From: Io17-Chloro-G2 sp034420695
GTDB lineage: Bacteria > Chloroflexota > Dehalococcoidia > Lucifugimonadales > UBA3495
Direction: 5' to 3'
Length of the DNA stretch: 61,293 nucleotides
Assembly (NCBI GenBank): GCA_034420695.1
Contig: DAOULB010000038.1
Span: forward strand, 1 to 61,293
Within the stretch, counting starts at the first letter, position 1. Every line of letters starts with the position of its first letter. The notes beneath the pieces were generated by a model. The model ran no database searches, was not told where the DNA came from, and saw only the letters and a program-made list of their open reading frames with translations. This document shows positions 25,396-34,429 of this stretch, in pieces. The position numbers were made by a program, and so were the translations under genes.

Positions 25396-25896
25396 ATGAC
25401 CGCTGAACAGAAGAGGTTCAACTTCCTGCTGTCCGTCCTGGCAGACAGGGTTGCCCAAGCCTCCTGGATGATGGAGCAAATCGGCATACCCATGAACCAC
25501 CTCCTGGAAATCGCCAGCGAGTCCATCGCCGTGGCCCCAGGCATCAACCTGGGATGGGAAATACCCAACACCATCGACAGGATCAACGAGCACCTTCGCC
25601 ACCGGAAAGAAGGCCCGCCAATACCCCAGGACAACTACCCCAACTGGACACCGGACCAAACCAGCAGTTTCCTGAAGATGGCCAACGCCCACTTCACCTG
25701 GCACCCCCAGCACAAGACCATACTCCACAGCCACTACGGCCGGTGGATGGACGTAGCAAGGTCATACCCGGAACTCTTCGTGCCGCCTCCTCCCGAGGAC
25801 GAGGGCGAAGACGGACAAAGGCCGAACTCTACGCCTTCGGCGGGCAGGTCATGCTCACCGGCGGGGAGATGTCCCAAGAACTCGCCAACAAGCTGA
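25396..25896 (+). CDS. Element-specific paralogue family protein (member 3)
   Basis: A 166-residue protein homologous to the preceding gene: GINLGWEIPNTIDRINEHL and SSFLKMANAHFTWHPQHKT. The C-terminal 30 residues overlap the next gene and are low-complexity, so the natural end may differ. Start at ATG 25396 (GGAGAAAAGAAAGCG upstream). The pair is probably a tandem duplication. Confidence 0.55.
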   Translation: MTAEQKRFNFLLSVLADRVAQASWMMEQIGIPMNHLLEIASESIAVAPGINLGWEIPNTIDRINEHLRHRKEGPPIPQDNYPNWTPDQTSSFLKMANAHFTWHPQHKTILHSHYGRWMDVARSYPELFVPPPPEDEGEDGQRPNSTPSAGRSCSPAGRCPKNSPTS

Positions 25897-26261
25897 TGAA
25901 CCGCTTCGAGAGCACCGCCAACGCAAGCGTCGACGTAACCGACCAAGAACACTTCGGCCCCGCCACCGTCCGGATATTCAGCTTTCCCGACGGGACCATC
26001 ATGGCCTACTCGCCCCAGGACTGGACGGACGCCAAGAGCTACACCCTGGACCAGGCGGAGCAGGTACAGGCAGCCAGGGCCGCCCTGTGGAAACAGTTCA
26101 GCGAAGCACCCGCCTACAAGCTGCCCCTGACCATGACCCTCTTCTGCCCGAAGGAACGGGAGACAAGGTGGTTCCGCCTGGGCCAGGACTCCATCTACCA
26201 CTGCCCCTGCGGCAACTACGCCTGGAACCCCATACAGCAGGACATCATCCCCAAGGAATAG
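25851..26261 (+). CDS. Hypothetical protein
   Basis: A 136-residue protein starting at ATG 25851, or at 25869 behind GGGGAG. It overlaps the end of the previous gene. It includes PATVRIFSFPDGTIMAYSPQ, an Arg-rich helix, and a C-terminal CPCGNYAWNP motif with nearby cysteine (LFCPKE), possibly a zinc site. Unknown function. Confidence 0.5.
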   Translation: MLTGGEMSQELANKLMNRFESTANASVDVTDQEHFGPATVRIFSFPDGTIMAYSPQDWTDAKSYTLDQAEQVQAARAALWKQFSEAPAYKLPLTMTLFCPKERETRWFRLGQDSIYHCPCGNYAWNPIQQDIIPKE

Positions 26262-26293
26262 CCCGGAAAACAGCACAAGCAGAGGACCAGAGC

Positions 26294-28780
26294 ATGAGCA
26301 CAGTCCAAGTAAGAGCCAGAGTCCGGCCGTCACGCCGTCCCACAACCAACGGCAACGCCGACCACAACGGCTACCCAAAGGAGGAAGAGAAAGACCCCGA
26401 CATGGAAGACCTCCAGGAAGAACAGGAACAAGAGCAGGAGGGCATGACCCTCGCGGACTTCATCGACCGCCACCGGGACGCCATCACCCGCCGGGTCATT
26501 GACTCATACCCACCCCTCTACCAGCCGGCCAGGCACCGGGAGGAACACCAGCTGCCCGAGCTGCTGCGCCGGCCCATAGGCGCCCAGGAACACGCCCTCC
26601 GGGGCACCGTCCTAAGCCTGCAGTCCAACCTGTGCACCACCATAGTAGGCGAGATGGGAACCGGGAAGACCTTCATCGGCGCCTCCGCCGCCCACATGGC
26701 CGGATTCGAGAACATATTGGTGCTCTGCCCGCCCCACCTGGTCCGGAAGTGGAAGAGAGAGATCGAAATAACCGTCCCCAACGCCAAGGCCGTGATAGTG
26801 GAGTCCATCACCGACCTGGAGAGGCTCCGCACCGTGGAGAGGCAGGGGTCGATGTTCACCATTCTCTCCCGGGAAAGGGCCAAGCTCTCCTACCTCTGGA
26901 AAGCCGCCTACAACACCCGGTACGCCACCAGCAGAGGCCTCTTGTCCAGGGACGAGGAGACCGGAAGGCCCATCAGGATACTGGCCTGCCCCTCCTGCTC
27001 CGCCCAGATCAATGACAAGGAAGGCATACCAATCTCCCCGACCCGCCTGGAGGCAAAGAGGCACTTCTGTCTCATGTGCAACGGGCCACTCTGGGAGGCT
27101 GACCACACCAAGAGGAAGAGATACCCTCTGGCCGACTACATCAAGCTCCGGATGAAGGGCTTCTTTGACCTCCTCATCGCGGACGAGGTCCACGAATACA
27201 AGGGGCAGGGCACCGCCCAAGGCATCGCCAGCGGAGTGCTGGCCGGCGTCTGCGGCAAGTCCCTGGTGTTGACCGGCACCCTGATGGGAGGGTACAGCTC
27301 CACCCTGTTCCACCTGCTCTACCGCTTCTCCCCCGAGATAAGATCCGACTTCCAGCACTCCGACCGGAGCAGGTGGATCGACCGCTACGGCTTCCGGCAA
27401 AAGACCTACAAGAAGACCAAGGACAACAGCAGCCCCTACGAGCATGGCAAGGGAAGCCGCCGACAGGGCTACCGGACCGTGGAGAAGGAGACACCGGGAC
27501 TGGCGCCCTCGGCCCTATTCCACCTCATCGGCGGCACCATCTTCCTCCGCCTATCCGACGTCACCAGGAGCCTGCCCCCCTACACCGAGCAGATCATGAC
27601 CACCAAGCTGTCCACGGAAAAAGACCCGGAACTGGACCTCTTGTCCCAGGACAGCGCCTACTGGGAACTCTTCGACACCCTGAAGAAGGCACTGGGCAAA
27701 GCCCTGGCCAAGGGCTCCAAGAAGCTGCTGGGCAAGTACCTCCAGAGCGTCCTGGCCTACCCCGACGGCTGCACCCGGGGAGAGACGGTCTACGACCCCG
27801 AGGAGGGAGATCTCCTCATAGACCTGCCGCCCCTCAGCGAGAACGTGACCTATCCCAAGGAAAGGGCACTCATAGACCTAGTAAAGGAGGAAAGGAAAGC
27901 AGGACGCCGGGTCCTGGTCTACGTGACCCACACCCAGGAACGGGACATCACCAAGCGCCTCCAGAACTTCCTGGAAAGGGAGGGCATAAGGACCGCGATC
28001 CTGAAGACGGACACCACCGCCAAAACGGAACAGAGGGAAGCCTGGATAAACGAGAGGGTGCGCCAGGGCATAGACGTCCTGATCTGCAACCCACGCCTGG
28101 TCCAGACCGGCCTCGACCTGGTGGACTTTCCCACAATCTGCTGGTACGAGACCGACTACTCGGTGTACACCATGCGCCAGGCCTCCCGCAGGTCGTGGCG
28201 CATCGGCCAGACCCAACCGGTCAAAGTCGTCTTCATGGTCTACCAAGGCACCCTCCAGGCCGACGCCCTGAAGCTCATCGCCCGCAAGATGCAGAGCTCC
28301 CTGGCCGTGGAGGGAGAACTCCCCGAGGAGGGCCTGGTAGCCTACGGCGACGGGCAACAGGACATGATCATGGCCCTGGCCAAACAGATAGTGAACCAGG
28401 ACAGGGGCATACTGGCGGAGGACGAAGACTCCGTGGAGAACATCTTCGCCCGGGCCCGGGACCAGGAAAACCAGGACGAGGCCTTCCTGACCAACGACGA
28501 GTGGGCCATCCCCGAGATAGAAACATCCCCTGAACCCACACCGCTCCCAACTCCGGAACCGGCCAAGGCCGCAAAGAGCGAGCCCGCCCCAAGGGCCGTG
28601 GAAGTCACCGGGACGGAACAGAACCAAGAGAAGCAGCCCGCCCTCTTCAGCCTCACCGAGTTCCTGGCGGAACCGCCCGCTCCCAACAAGAGCAGGAAGA
28701 AGGTGCCCTCAGGCTCCTTGTCACTCTTCAAGTGGGCCGTACAACAGGCCTCCGAGCCGGAGAACGCCGCCGCCAACTAG
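26294..28780 (+). CDS. SNF2-type DEAD/DEAH helicase with zinc insert
   Basis: An 828-residue helicase. After a glutamate-rich N-terminus: Walker A GEMGTGKT (residues 119-126), an LVLCPPHLVRKWKREIE motif, a zinc-type insert (CPSC near 232-235, CLMC near 258), the Walker B DEVH at 297, and LVLTGTLMGG (motif III). The second lobe has VLVYVTHTQERDI, RLVQTGLDLVDFPTI and QASRRSWRIGQ, the SNF2-type motif VI. The tail is disordered and carries QPALF (781-785) and SLSLF (808-812), both like sliding-clamp motifs. SNF2 proteins are duplex translocases; the role here is unknown. Confidence 0.9.
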   Translation: MSTVQVRARVRPSRRPTTNGNADHNGYPKEEEKDPDMEDLQEEQEQEQEGMTLADFIDRHRDAITRRVIDSYPPLYQPARHREEHQLPELLRRPIGAQEHALRGTVLSLQSNLCTTIVGEMGTGKTFIGASAAHMAGFENILVLCPPHLVRKWKREIEITVPNAKAVIVESITDLERLRTVERQGSMFTILSRERAKLSYLWKAAYNTRYATSRGLLSRDEETGRPIRILACPSCSAQINDKEGIPISPTRLEAKRHFCLMCNGPLWEADHTKRKRYPLADYIKLRMKGFFDLLIADEVHEYKGQGTAQGIASGVLAGVCGKSLVLTGTLMGGYSSTLFHLLYRFSPEIRSDFQHSDRSRWIDRYGFRQKTYKKTKDNSSPYEHGKGSRRQGYRTVEKETPGLAPSALFHLIGGTIFLRLSDVTRSLPPYTEQIMTTKLSTEKDPELDLLSQDSAYWELFDTLKKALGKALAKGSKKLLGKYLQSVLAYPDGCTRGETVYDPEEGDLLIDLPPLSENVTYPKERALIDLVKEERKAGRRVLVYVTHTQERDITKRLQNFLEREGIRTAILKTDTTAKTEQREAWINERVRQGIDVLICNPRLVQTGLDLVDFPTICWYETDYSVYTMRQASRRSWRIGQTQPVKVVFMVYQGTLQADALKLIARKMQSSLAVEGELPEEGLVAYGDGQQDMIMALAKQIVNQDRGILAEDEDSVENIFARARDQENQDEAFLTNDEWAIPEIETSPEPTPLPTPEPAKAAKSEPAPRAVEVTGTEQNQEKQPALFSLTEFLAEPPAPNKSRKKVPSGSLSLFKWAVQQASEPENAAAN

Positions 28781-28945
28781 GCCCCCTGCCCCAACACCAG
28801 CCCCTTCCTCACCCTGCAACAAGCCACCGACACCATACCCGTAACCCGGCCAACAACCCGCCGCTCCTCACCAACGGCTGCGGCGGGCCTTGGCAAAGTC
28901 CGGGACTCCCGCGCCCGTCATACTAAAAGGGAAGGGAGCACTCTC
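28781..28945 (+). other. Intergenic region with GC-rich hairpin
   Basis: The 165 bases contain CCCGCCGC (from 28857) and GCGGCGGG (ending near 28887), an eight-pair stem with a 15-base loop, between the helicase and DUF488 genes. It may be a terminator or the leader of the following gene, which has AGGGAAGGG before its ATG. No promoter is evident. Confidence 0.35.
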
Positions 28946-29437
28946 ATGCTGACCAACAACGACACCGCGGTCTACACCATCGGTCACTCCAACCACGACC
29001 TGATGGAGTTCTTAGCCCTCCTCATGCGCCACAACATCAAGGCCGTCATAAACGCCCGGCCCAGGCCAGCCAGCAGGAAGGCCCCATGGTTCAACGCGGC
29101 GCCCCTGGCCTCCAGCCTGAAGACCCACCGCATAGCCTACTCCTACGCCGGCCAGAGCCTGGGACAGGCCTGCCAGGACGCGGGTGAAACAGGACCAGAG
29201 GTTCAAGCCTTTGAAGAAGGCATCGACGAGGCCATCCGGATGGCCCAAGGCGCCAGGGTAGCCATCCTGAGGAAGGAACCAGACCCCCTGCGCTGTACCA
29301 GGACCCTCGTAGTCACAAGGGAACTCACCCGGCGCAACGTCAGCGTGGTCCACATAACCAGAAGGGCCCAAGCCGTGCCCCACGCCAGGCTGGTCAAAGA
29401 GGCCAGGGCGGCAAGAACAGCCCAAGCCCAGACCTGA
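28946..29437 (+). CDS. DUF488 family protein (intact copy)
   Basis: A 163-residue DUF488 protein: VYTIGHSNHDLMEFLALL, INARPRPASRKAPWFN, YAGQSLGQ, and a C-terminal AILRKEPDPLRCTRTLVVTR. The family is widespread on chromosomes and mobile elements. A second, broken copy lies at 40130. This copy has an N in place of the common D at the VxxxRxxP strand (VINARPRPAS), and IL-RKEPDPLRCTR in place of the usual MCSEGDPLNCHR, so its binding site may be degenerate. Function unknown. Confidence 0.78.
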   Translation: MLTNNDTAVYTIGHSNHDLMEFLALLMRHNIKAVINARPRPASRKAPWFNAAPLASSLKTHRIAYSYAGQSLGQACQDAGETGPEVQAFEEGIDEAIRMAQGARVAILRKEPDPLRCTRTLVVTRELTRRNVSVVHITRRAQAVPHARLVKEARAARTAQAQT

Positions 29438-29468
29438 AGCCCCAAATCGACAGCAGGAAAGGAAGAGG

Positions 29469-30188
29469 GTGAGAACGCTAAACATTGACACCCCCAGGAC
29501 CCCGGACCGCTGGCCCAACCCCGGTTGGCCAGGCTGCCCAGGAGGCAGAAGGTTCTACCAAGCCTCCCAACTCCTGTCGGAGAACAACGACCTGCTGCAG
29601 GAGAAGATCAAGGCCCTGCCACCCAGCCCGAAGAGCAGAAGGGCCCACCAGGACGCCCTGGCCCTGCAGACACTGGTCCGGGCCACCGACAGGTGCAGCG
29701 CCGCCCTCAAGGGCCTACAGGAGGACGACCAAGTCCAGGCCCCGGAGTACATACACGCCCTGGCCCAGACCATAACCTCCGACGAGATAATCGGCATGGC
29801 GATAACCACCCAGCCGGCCCCCGACCAGAGGTCCTTCACCCTCACCTGCCTGAGCAGGGCAAAGCACTGGACCGGCCTCAACCCCCTGCTGCCCATGCTG
29901 GAAGGACTGCAGGCCGTGGTGTTCCTGAACCCCTCGGGCCGCCCCCACACAGTCATTGCTTTTCCCAAGCAGTGGGCCAACCCCTGCGAACAGCCCAATC
30001 TCCTCTTCCCGGAGGACTACACCCTGCAGAGCAGGCAGGAGACCAGCACCCTCGAACGAGTGCTCGCCTACCACCAAGCGCAGATACACCGCCTGGACAT
30101 CTGCCAGATAAACGACATTGAGCTCGAACTGCCGGAAGAAGAGGAAATCCCCCTCCACAACGGCCCACCAGAGACCTGGCTAAACTGA
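29469..30188 (+). CDS. Hypothetical protein
   Basis: A 239-residue protein starting at GTG with GGAAGAGG upstream. It has a helical N-terminal half (LLSENNDLLQEKIKALPP) and a mixed C-terminal half with SRAKHWTGLNPLLPML and an acidic end (ELELPEEEEIP). No family recognised. Confidence 0.5.
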   Translation: MRTLNIDTPRTPDRWPNPGWPGCPGGRRFYQASQLLSENNDLLQEKIKALPPSPKSRRAHQDALALQTLVRATDRCSAALKGLQEDDQVQAPEYIHALAQTITSDEIIGMAITTQPAPDQRSFTLTCLSRAKHWTGLNPLLPMLEGLQAVVFLNPSGRPHTVIAFPKQWANPCEQPNLLFPEDYTLQSRQETSTLERVLAYHQAQIHRLDICQINDIELELPEEEEIPLHNGPPETWLN

Positions 30189-30241
30189 CGACGGCGCAAC
30201 TCACCGAAGGCCCAAGAGCGGACAAAGCCCAGGAGGCCAGC

Positions 30242-30436
30242 ATGAAACACCAGGCCACGGAAAGACCCCAAAGCCCCCAGAGACAGCACCTGGAAGAGGC
30301 CCAGGAACTGCTGCAGGAAGCAAGGGCCCAGATCGCAGAGGGCAGGAACAGGGAGGCAGCCCGGACCATCTGGTCGGCCCTCAAAAAGGGTCTGAAAGCA
30401 TACACCATAAGCAGGGAGAGGCCCAAAGCCCAATGA
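30242..30436 (+). CDS. Small helical protein
   Basis: A 64-residue protein with a near-ideal ribosome site (AGGAGG, 6 bases before ATG). Nearly all helix, Q/E/R-rich (LEEAQELLQEARAQIAEGRN). Its stop overlaps the next ATG (ATGA). Unknown function. Confidence 0.5.
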   Translation: MKHQATERPQSPQRQHLEEAQELLQEARAQIAEGRNREAARTIWSALKKGLKAYTISRERPKAQ

Positions 30437-30891
30437 ACCAGCCAAAGGCAGCCATGAGAGACCACCGGAGGCAACTGACACACCTGAGAGCACACCGGAC
30501 CTTCCAGCGCCAGGACAAACACCAGCACGCCAGGGTCTCCTGGAACACCGTCATCGACAAGGAACAGTCCCGGCGCCACATCAAAGAACACCTGAACGCC
30601 AAGATCAACGCCAAGTGCCCCGGCTTCTACAGCCCGGGGAAGATGAACACCGACGAAGGGCAGGAGAGCCTCGTCGCACTATGGAGAAGGATCCGCGACC
30701 ACCACCGCATAGGGCCGGCGGACGGACTGATGGTACCGGAGAGATTGCGGCGGCGGATGATCAAGACCAAGTACCCCCGCCTTTCCGGTGAAGGGTTCGT
30801 GGAATTCATGGAAGAGATCAACCCCGGCACGCTGAAGCCAAGGAAAGGAACGGGAATTACCCGCAATTCGACCCAACCGATAGAGGACTGA
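30433..30891 (+). CDS. Hypothetical basic protein upstream of tnpB
   Basis: A 152-residue basic protein with ATG start overlapping the previous stop. It ends inside the left end of the TnpB insertion: its last codons are encoded by element sequence and its stop overlaps the tnpB ATG. So the natural 3' end has probably been replaced by the insertion. Unknown function. Confidence 0.5.
   Translation: MNQPKAAMRDHRRQLTHLRAHRTFQRQDKHQHARVSWNTVIDKEQSRRHIKEHLNAKINAKCPGFYSPGKMNTDEGQESLVALWRRIRDHHRIGPADGLMVPERLRRRMIKTKYPRLSGEGFVEFMEEINPGTLKPRKGTGITRNSTQPIED
30852..30868 (+). repeat. Left inverted repeat of TnpB element
   Basis: GGGAATTACCCGCAATT. Inverted copy at 32261-32277 differs at one position. 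IS200/IS605 ends normally carry subterminal hairpins rather than inverted repeats, so this repeat may be the ends' hairpin-forming sequence or a chance remnant. Confidence 0.55.
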
Positions 30892-32272
30892 TGCACAGGA
30901 CCTACCAGCTCCGGGGATATACCACCAAGCAGGGCTACGCCCGAGTGGACGAGGTCCTCAGGCAGTGTGCCCAACTCTACAACGCCGCCCTTGAGGAATG
31001 GCGGAATGCCTACCCAAAGGCGTGGATAACCGTCGAGGCCAACCGCGGCAGAGGCTGGGTGTGGGATGGAAGTGCATGGCGCAGGGCCTCCCCAGAGGAA
31101 TCCGGTCTGTGGTTCAACAGGGTGAACGACCACTCAAGGCTCAGCGGGTTGGAACCCAAGGTCAACTATATGAGTCAATGCAAGCACCTGACCGCTATCC
31201 GCAAGCAGGACGACCGCTGGGCCAGGGGTACTCTGTCTATCCAGATTGGCCGCGGGGTGCTTCGCAGGCTTGAACGCGCAGTCCAAGGGTTCTATCGCAG
31301 GGCCAAGGCCGGGAAGAAGCCGGGATACCCAAGATTCAAGTCCCGGCGGCGATGGCGGAGCATCCTGATATCAGAACCGAGCCCCAGCATGGTGAAGAAC
31401 AGAACCGTACACATCATGGGGCTGCCCCGGATAAAAATACCAGGCGAGCAAGAACTGCCGTCTACGACCTGCCTCAAAGGGCTGTCACTGGTGAGGCAAG
31501 GGCGGCGGCTCATCGTAAATCTCACTTATGAAATCGAGCAGCCTGTTGGCTCGGCCTCAGTGCAGGTACCCCAAAAATCCGCCCCTCACACGGCGTCGGA
31601 GGTGACACGCAACGCCGTTGGCCTGGACTTCGGCATCACCAACCGAATCACCCTTTCGACCGGCGAGTACATCGGGCGACGCCCCATTGACCGCTCCGCC
31701 GTAGAGGAAGCCCAACGGCGCCGTTCCCGCTGTACCAAGGGCAGCCGGGAGTGGCGGCGCAGGACCAGCGTGATAGCCAACCTGCACTACCGGGAGCGCA
31801 TCCGCAACCGGAACGAGTGCCACCGCATCACCACCGGATTGGTCAGACGGTTCGACCTCGTAGTCATAGAGAATCTGTCGATTCGCAACATGATGGGAAG
31901 TGCGGCCGGCACCTGGACCAACCCGGCGTCAACGTCGGGACCAAGGCGAGGCTCAACCGGAGCATAGGGGAGGCCACCTGGGGACTTATTGCTCAACAAC
32001 TAGCTTACAAGGCAGAATGGGCCGGCAAGCAGGTAGTGAGAGTTGACCCTAGGCACACCAGCCAGATGTGCTCCGGGTGTGGTCACGTGGACTCCCTGGC
32101 CCGGGACCACAAGCGGTACTGCTGCAAGCAGTGCAGCCTAGAAATAGACGCCGACGTGAACGCCGCTGTCAATATCCTGATGAGACATCTGGCGGGTGGG
32201 AATGCCCCGCCTCCGGTCGTCGAGCCGGAAGAAATGCCCGCATTGAGCACCAGTGGCTACAATTCCGGGTAA
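30891..32272 (+). pseudogene. tnpB: TnpB-like RNA-guided nuclease, frameshifted
   Basis: The gene lies in two frames: 30891-31967, then a frame ending at 32272. The join is near 31,915, where an extra G in ACC-TGG would restore the usual GTVDQPGVNVG consensus, so one base seems missing. Frame one has YGRVDEVL-like opening, GLDFGITNRITLSTG (first catalytic Asp) and VVIENLSIRNM (Glu). Frame two has HTSQMCSGCGHVDSLARD, YCCKQC (zinc finger) and DADVNAAVNIL (last Asp). All RuvC residues are present, so the lesion is small and could be a read error. TnpB nucleases cut DNA guided by a short RNA. Confidence 0.88.
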
Positions 32273-32277
32273 TTCCC
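32261..32277 (-). repeat. Right inverted repeat of TnpB element
   Basis: AATTCCGGGTAATTCCC on the + strand; its reverse complement matches the left repeat 16 of 17. It overlaps the stop codon of the tnpB frame (TAA within GGTAATT). Confidence 0.55.
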
Positions 32278-32278
32278 A

Positions 32279-32322
32279 TTTGTAACCAGCTGATGGGGGT
32301 TCGATTCCTCCCGCCGGCCCCA
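32279..32322 (+). pseudogene. 3' half of tRNA-Thr (UGU), truncated at the anticodon loop
   Basis: Anticodon loop TTTGTAA (anticodon TGT), then CCAGC (3' anticodon stem), a four-base variable loop, T arm GGGGG-TTCGATT-CCTCC, acceptor CGCCGGC and CCA. The matching 5' half (it would begin GCCGGCG...) is absent from the window; the first base lies right after the TnpB right repeat. The break at the anticodon loop is where tyrosine integrases often act, so it may also be an attachment-site remnant. Confidence 0.72.
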
Positions 32323-32363
32323 CAAACACCAATCACCGCAACCAACCCCGCAGGAACAGCCTC

Positions 32364-33187
32364 TTGGCCAAGACACCCACTCACGTAACCGCGCTTTCCC
32401 TGGGCGGGGGCCTCCAGTCCACCGCCATGTCCCTCCTCCTGGACAGAGGGCTCCTGCCCGGGTACCCCAGGCCCGACTGCGCCCTCTTCGCCGACACCCA
32501 GGCCGAGCCCCCTGGGTCTACCAGACCATAGAGGCCCTCCAGGAACTGCTCTCCTACCCGATATACACAGGAACCTTCAGCAACATCGAAGAGGACACCT
32601 GGAAGACCACCAACCGGGAGGACATCAAAAGGCGGCCGGCCCAGACCGCGGAGAGCCTCTTCCTGGACATACCAACCTACATCGGCTACGCCATGCCCTA
32701 CGAACCCACCGCCCGCCGCTGCACCGAGATATACAAGATAGAGGTGTTGAGACGGTTGCTCCGCCAGCACTACGGCTGGCCCCTCAGGGTGGACCAGTAC
32801 CTGGGCATCTCCAGGGACGAGATCATCAGGATAAAGGAGTCAAGGGTCCAGTACATCAGCAACATCTACCCCCTGGTGGAGACAGGATGGACCCGAGGCG
32901 ACTGTGAGAGATACCTGGCAAGGGAATGGCCCGACCTCAAAGTGGGAAGAAGCGCCTGCTACTTCTGCCCCTACCACTCGCCACAGGAGTGGACCAACAT
33001 AGCAGACAAGGCCCCGGACCTCTACCAGAAGGCCCTGGAACTGGAGGAGGCCCTGGCCAAACTGAACCCTCCCCAGCGCCTAGGCAAGACGACCTCAATA
33101 AAGAGCATGGTTGAAGAGGTCAGGTCCCAGATGCCCCTGGCACTGGATCTTGCCGGAGACGACTGCTCCGGCCACTGCTTCACCTGA
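32364..33187 (+). pseudogene. PP-loop (PAPS reductase/DndC-like) protein with one-base frameshift
   Basis: The frame from TTG 32364 reads TALSLGGGLQSTAMSLLL (a PP-loop-like SLGGG-S opening) and RPDCALFADTQAEPP, then stops unless one C is added to the C5 run at 32508-32512; the corrected frame continues WVYQTIEALQELL to TGA at 33187 with KVGRSACYFCPYHSPQEW and TARRCTEIYKI. Members of this ATP-pyrophosphatase group occur in phage DNA-modification loci and sulfur transfer enzymes. Length about 274 residues if corrected. Frame error or real; function inferred. Confidence 0.78.
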
Positions 33188-33212
33188 ACACCCCCCAACG
33201 AGAGGAAGAGGA

Positions 33213-33692
33213 ATGACGGACAAGAAAACCCTCCTCGATCGCCTCAGAGCCGCACTGGCAGCAGAAGAATCGAGGGAAATGGAGGAAATGAGGGCCGTCG
33301 GAGCCCAAGTGGACCCTGACCTGAAAGCAGACGCAGTCCGGGACGAAGGACACTTCACCCTGCAGGCAGCAGTTGAGTCCATCGAGGGGGAGGCCCTGCA
33401 CCAGTGGATCCTCTCGAAAGGCTATAGCTGGGCCGACACCAGAGGTCCCGTCCGCGTATACGAGAAAGACGGACACAACAGCGTCCTGGCGCCCTCGGGC
33501 CCAGGCGCATGGGACCTCGCAGACTTCGCCAGGGCAGCCATGATGGCCATAATCGGAGTGTGCTGTAGCAACGGCGAAAGAAGCTACGACAACGTCCTGC
33601 AACTAGCCAAGCCCCCGGAGACATGGGGAGACGGAGGAGAAGGGAACTACCGTGAAAGGCTGAAGGACAGAGCGAAGCGCGGAGCCAAGTAA
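33213..33692 (+). CDS. Hypothetical protein
   Basis: A 159-residue protein starting at ATG 33213 with AGAGGAAGAGGA upstream. Helical N-terminus (residues 1-30), then a mixed fold with ALHQWILSKGYSWADTRGPV. No family recognised. Confidence 0.5.
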   Translation: MTDKKTLLDRLRAALAAEESREMEEMRAVGAQVDPDLKADAVRDEGHFTLQAAVESIEGEALHQWILSKGYSWADTRGPVRVYEKDGHNSVLAPSGPGAWDLADFARAAMMAIIGVCCSNGERSYDNVLQLAKPPETWGDGGEGNYRERLKDRAKRGAK

Positions 33693-33763
33693 CCAGCGAC
33701 CCGCAGGAGCAAAAGAAGAGGACATGCAACTCCCGGTCAACAAAGCAAAGGAACCTCAAAAAC

Positions 33764-34345
33764 ATGACCCAGGAAAGCACCTGCCGATACTGCCAAGCCA
33801 AACCGCAGAGAGAAGCACTGGCAAAGGCTCTCCTCTCCGGCAACCACCTGGAGCAGCCCCGGGAAAGAAGGGCGGAACACAGGCTCCGGGACGGAATGGA
33901 CCGCTACTCCGTGACCGGGGTCGCCGCCGACACCCTCATGCCGACCCTCTGGACCAAGTTCCAGGGAATATGGCGGGCCTACCACCTGGATGAAATACAA
34001 GCCGCCTGGCCCCACATGAACCCCGCGTCGTTCGACTCCTCAACCCTGAACCACGACGACTTCCAACGCCTGGCCAACGCCGCGGGAGAAGGGCACATCG
34101 AGACCTGCCCCGAGGCCACCGCCTGCGCCCTAGGCCTGCACGACAACGAAGAGCACCCCGAAATGCTGACCATCAGCGTAGCCGCCCTCACCGACGAGGA
34201 GAGACGGGTACACCACGTCCACGATAACGGAAAGGGGCGCTACCCCATCGACCTCCTTTCATTCCACGCCGCAGCCCAACTCCTCCAAGACGTCCCCGAC
34301 CTCCTGCAGGAATGCTCCTGTGGACAGGACGAAGCCGAAGACTGA
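33764..34345 (+). CDS. Hypothetical Cys-containing protein
   Basis: A 193-residue protein with an N-terminal CRYCQAKP, a middle CPEATACALG and a C-terminal ECSCGQDEAED. Possibly one or two metal sites. No family recognised. The start is the ATG 16 bases before the CRYC motif. Confidence 0.5.
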   Translation: MTQESTCRYCQAKPQREALAKALLSGNHLEQPRERRAEHRLRDGMDRYSVTGVAADTLMPTLWTKFQGIWRAYHLDEIQAAWPHMNPASFDSSTLNHDDFQRLANAAGEGHIETCPEATACALGLHDNEEHPEMLTISVAALTDEERRVHHVHDNGKGRYPIDLLSFHAAAQLLQDVPDLLQECSCGQDEAED

Positions 34346-34429
34346 AGACACAGCCCCTCCAAGCCCCTCAGACCAATCCACAGGCCCCAAAGACAACCGG
34401 AGCCCCCAAGGCTCCCAAGGATAGACCCC

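Larger units (their letters stand above)
30852..32277 (+). mobile_element. TnpB-only IS200/IS605-type insertion bounded by inverted repeats
   Basis: The unit carries only a tnpB-like gene, with no TnpA transposase. A 17-base sequence at 30852-30868 is repeated inverted at 32261-32277 with one mismatch, marking likely ends. The 3' end of the gene overlaps the right repeat, where the guide (omega) RNA of such elements is normally made. Immediately beyond the right end lies the 3' half of a tRNA-Thr. Such elements need a helper TnpA in trans; none is visible. Confidence 0.65.

Noticed and set aside
26632..27015. ORFs overlapping the helicase in other frames, also 27373-28533
   Set aside because: The SNF2-type helicase frame explains the DNA; the others show no domain and biased composition.
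30661..30720. 5' half of tRNA-Thr near GCCGGCGG at 30,715
   Set aside because: The first seven bases match the expected acceptor but no D arm (TAGCTCA-like) or anticodon stem follows, and the bases encode the upstream protein.
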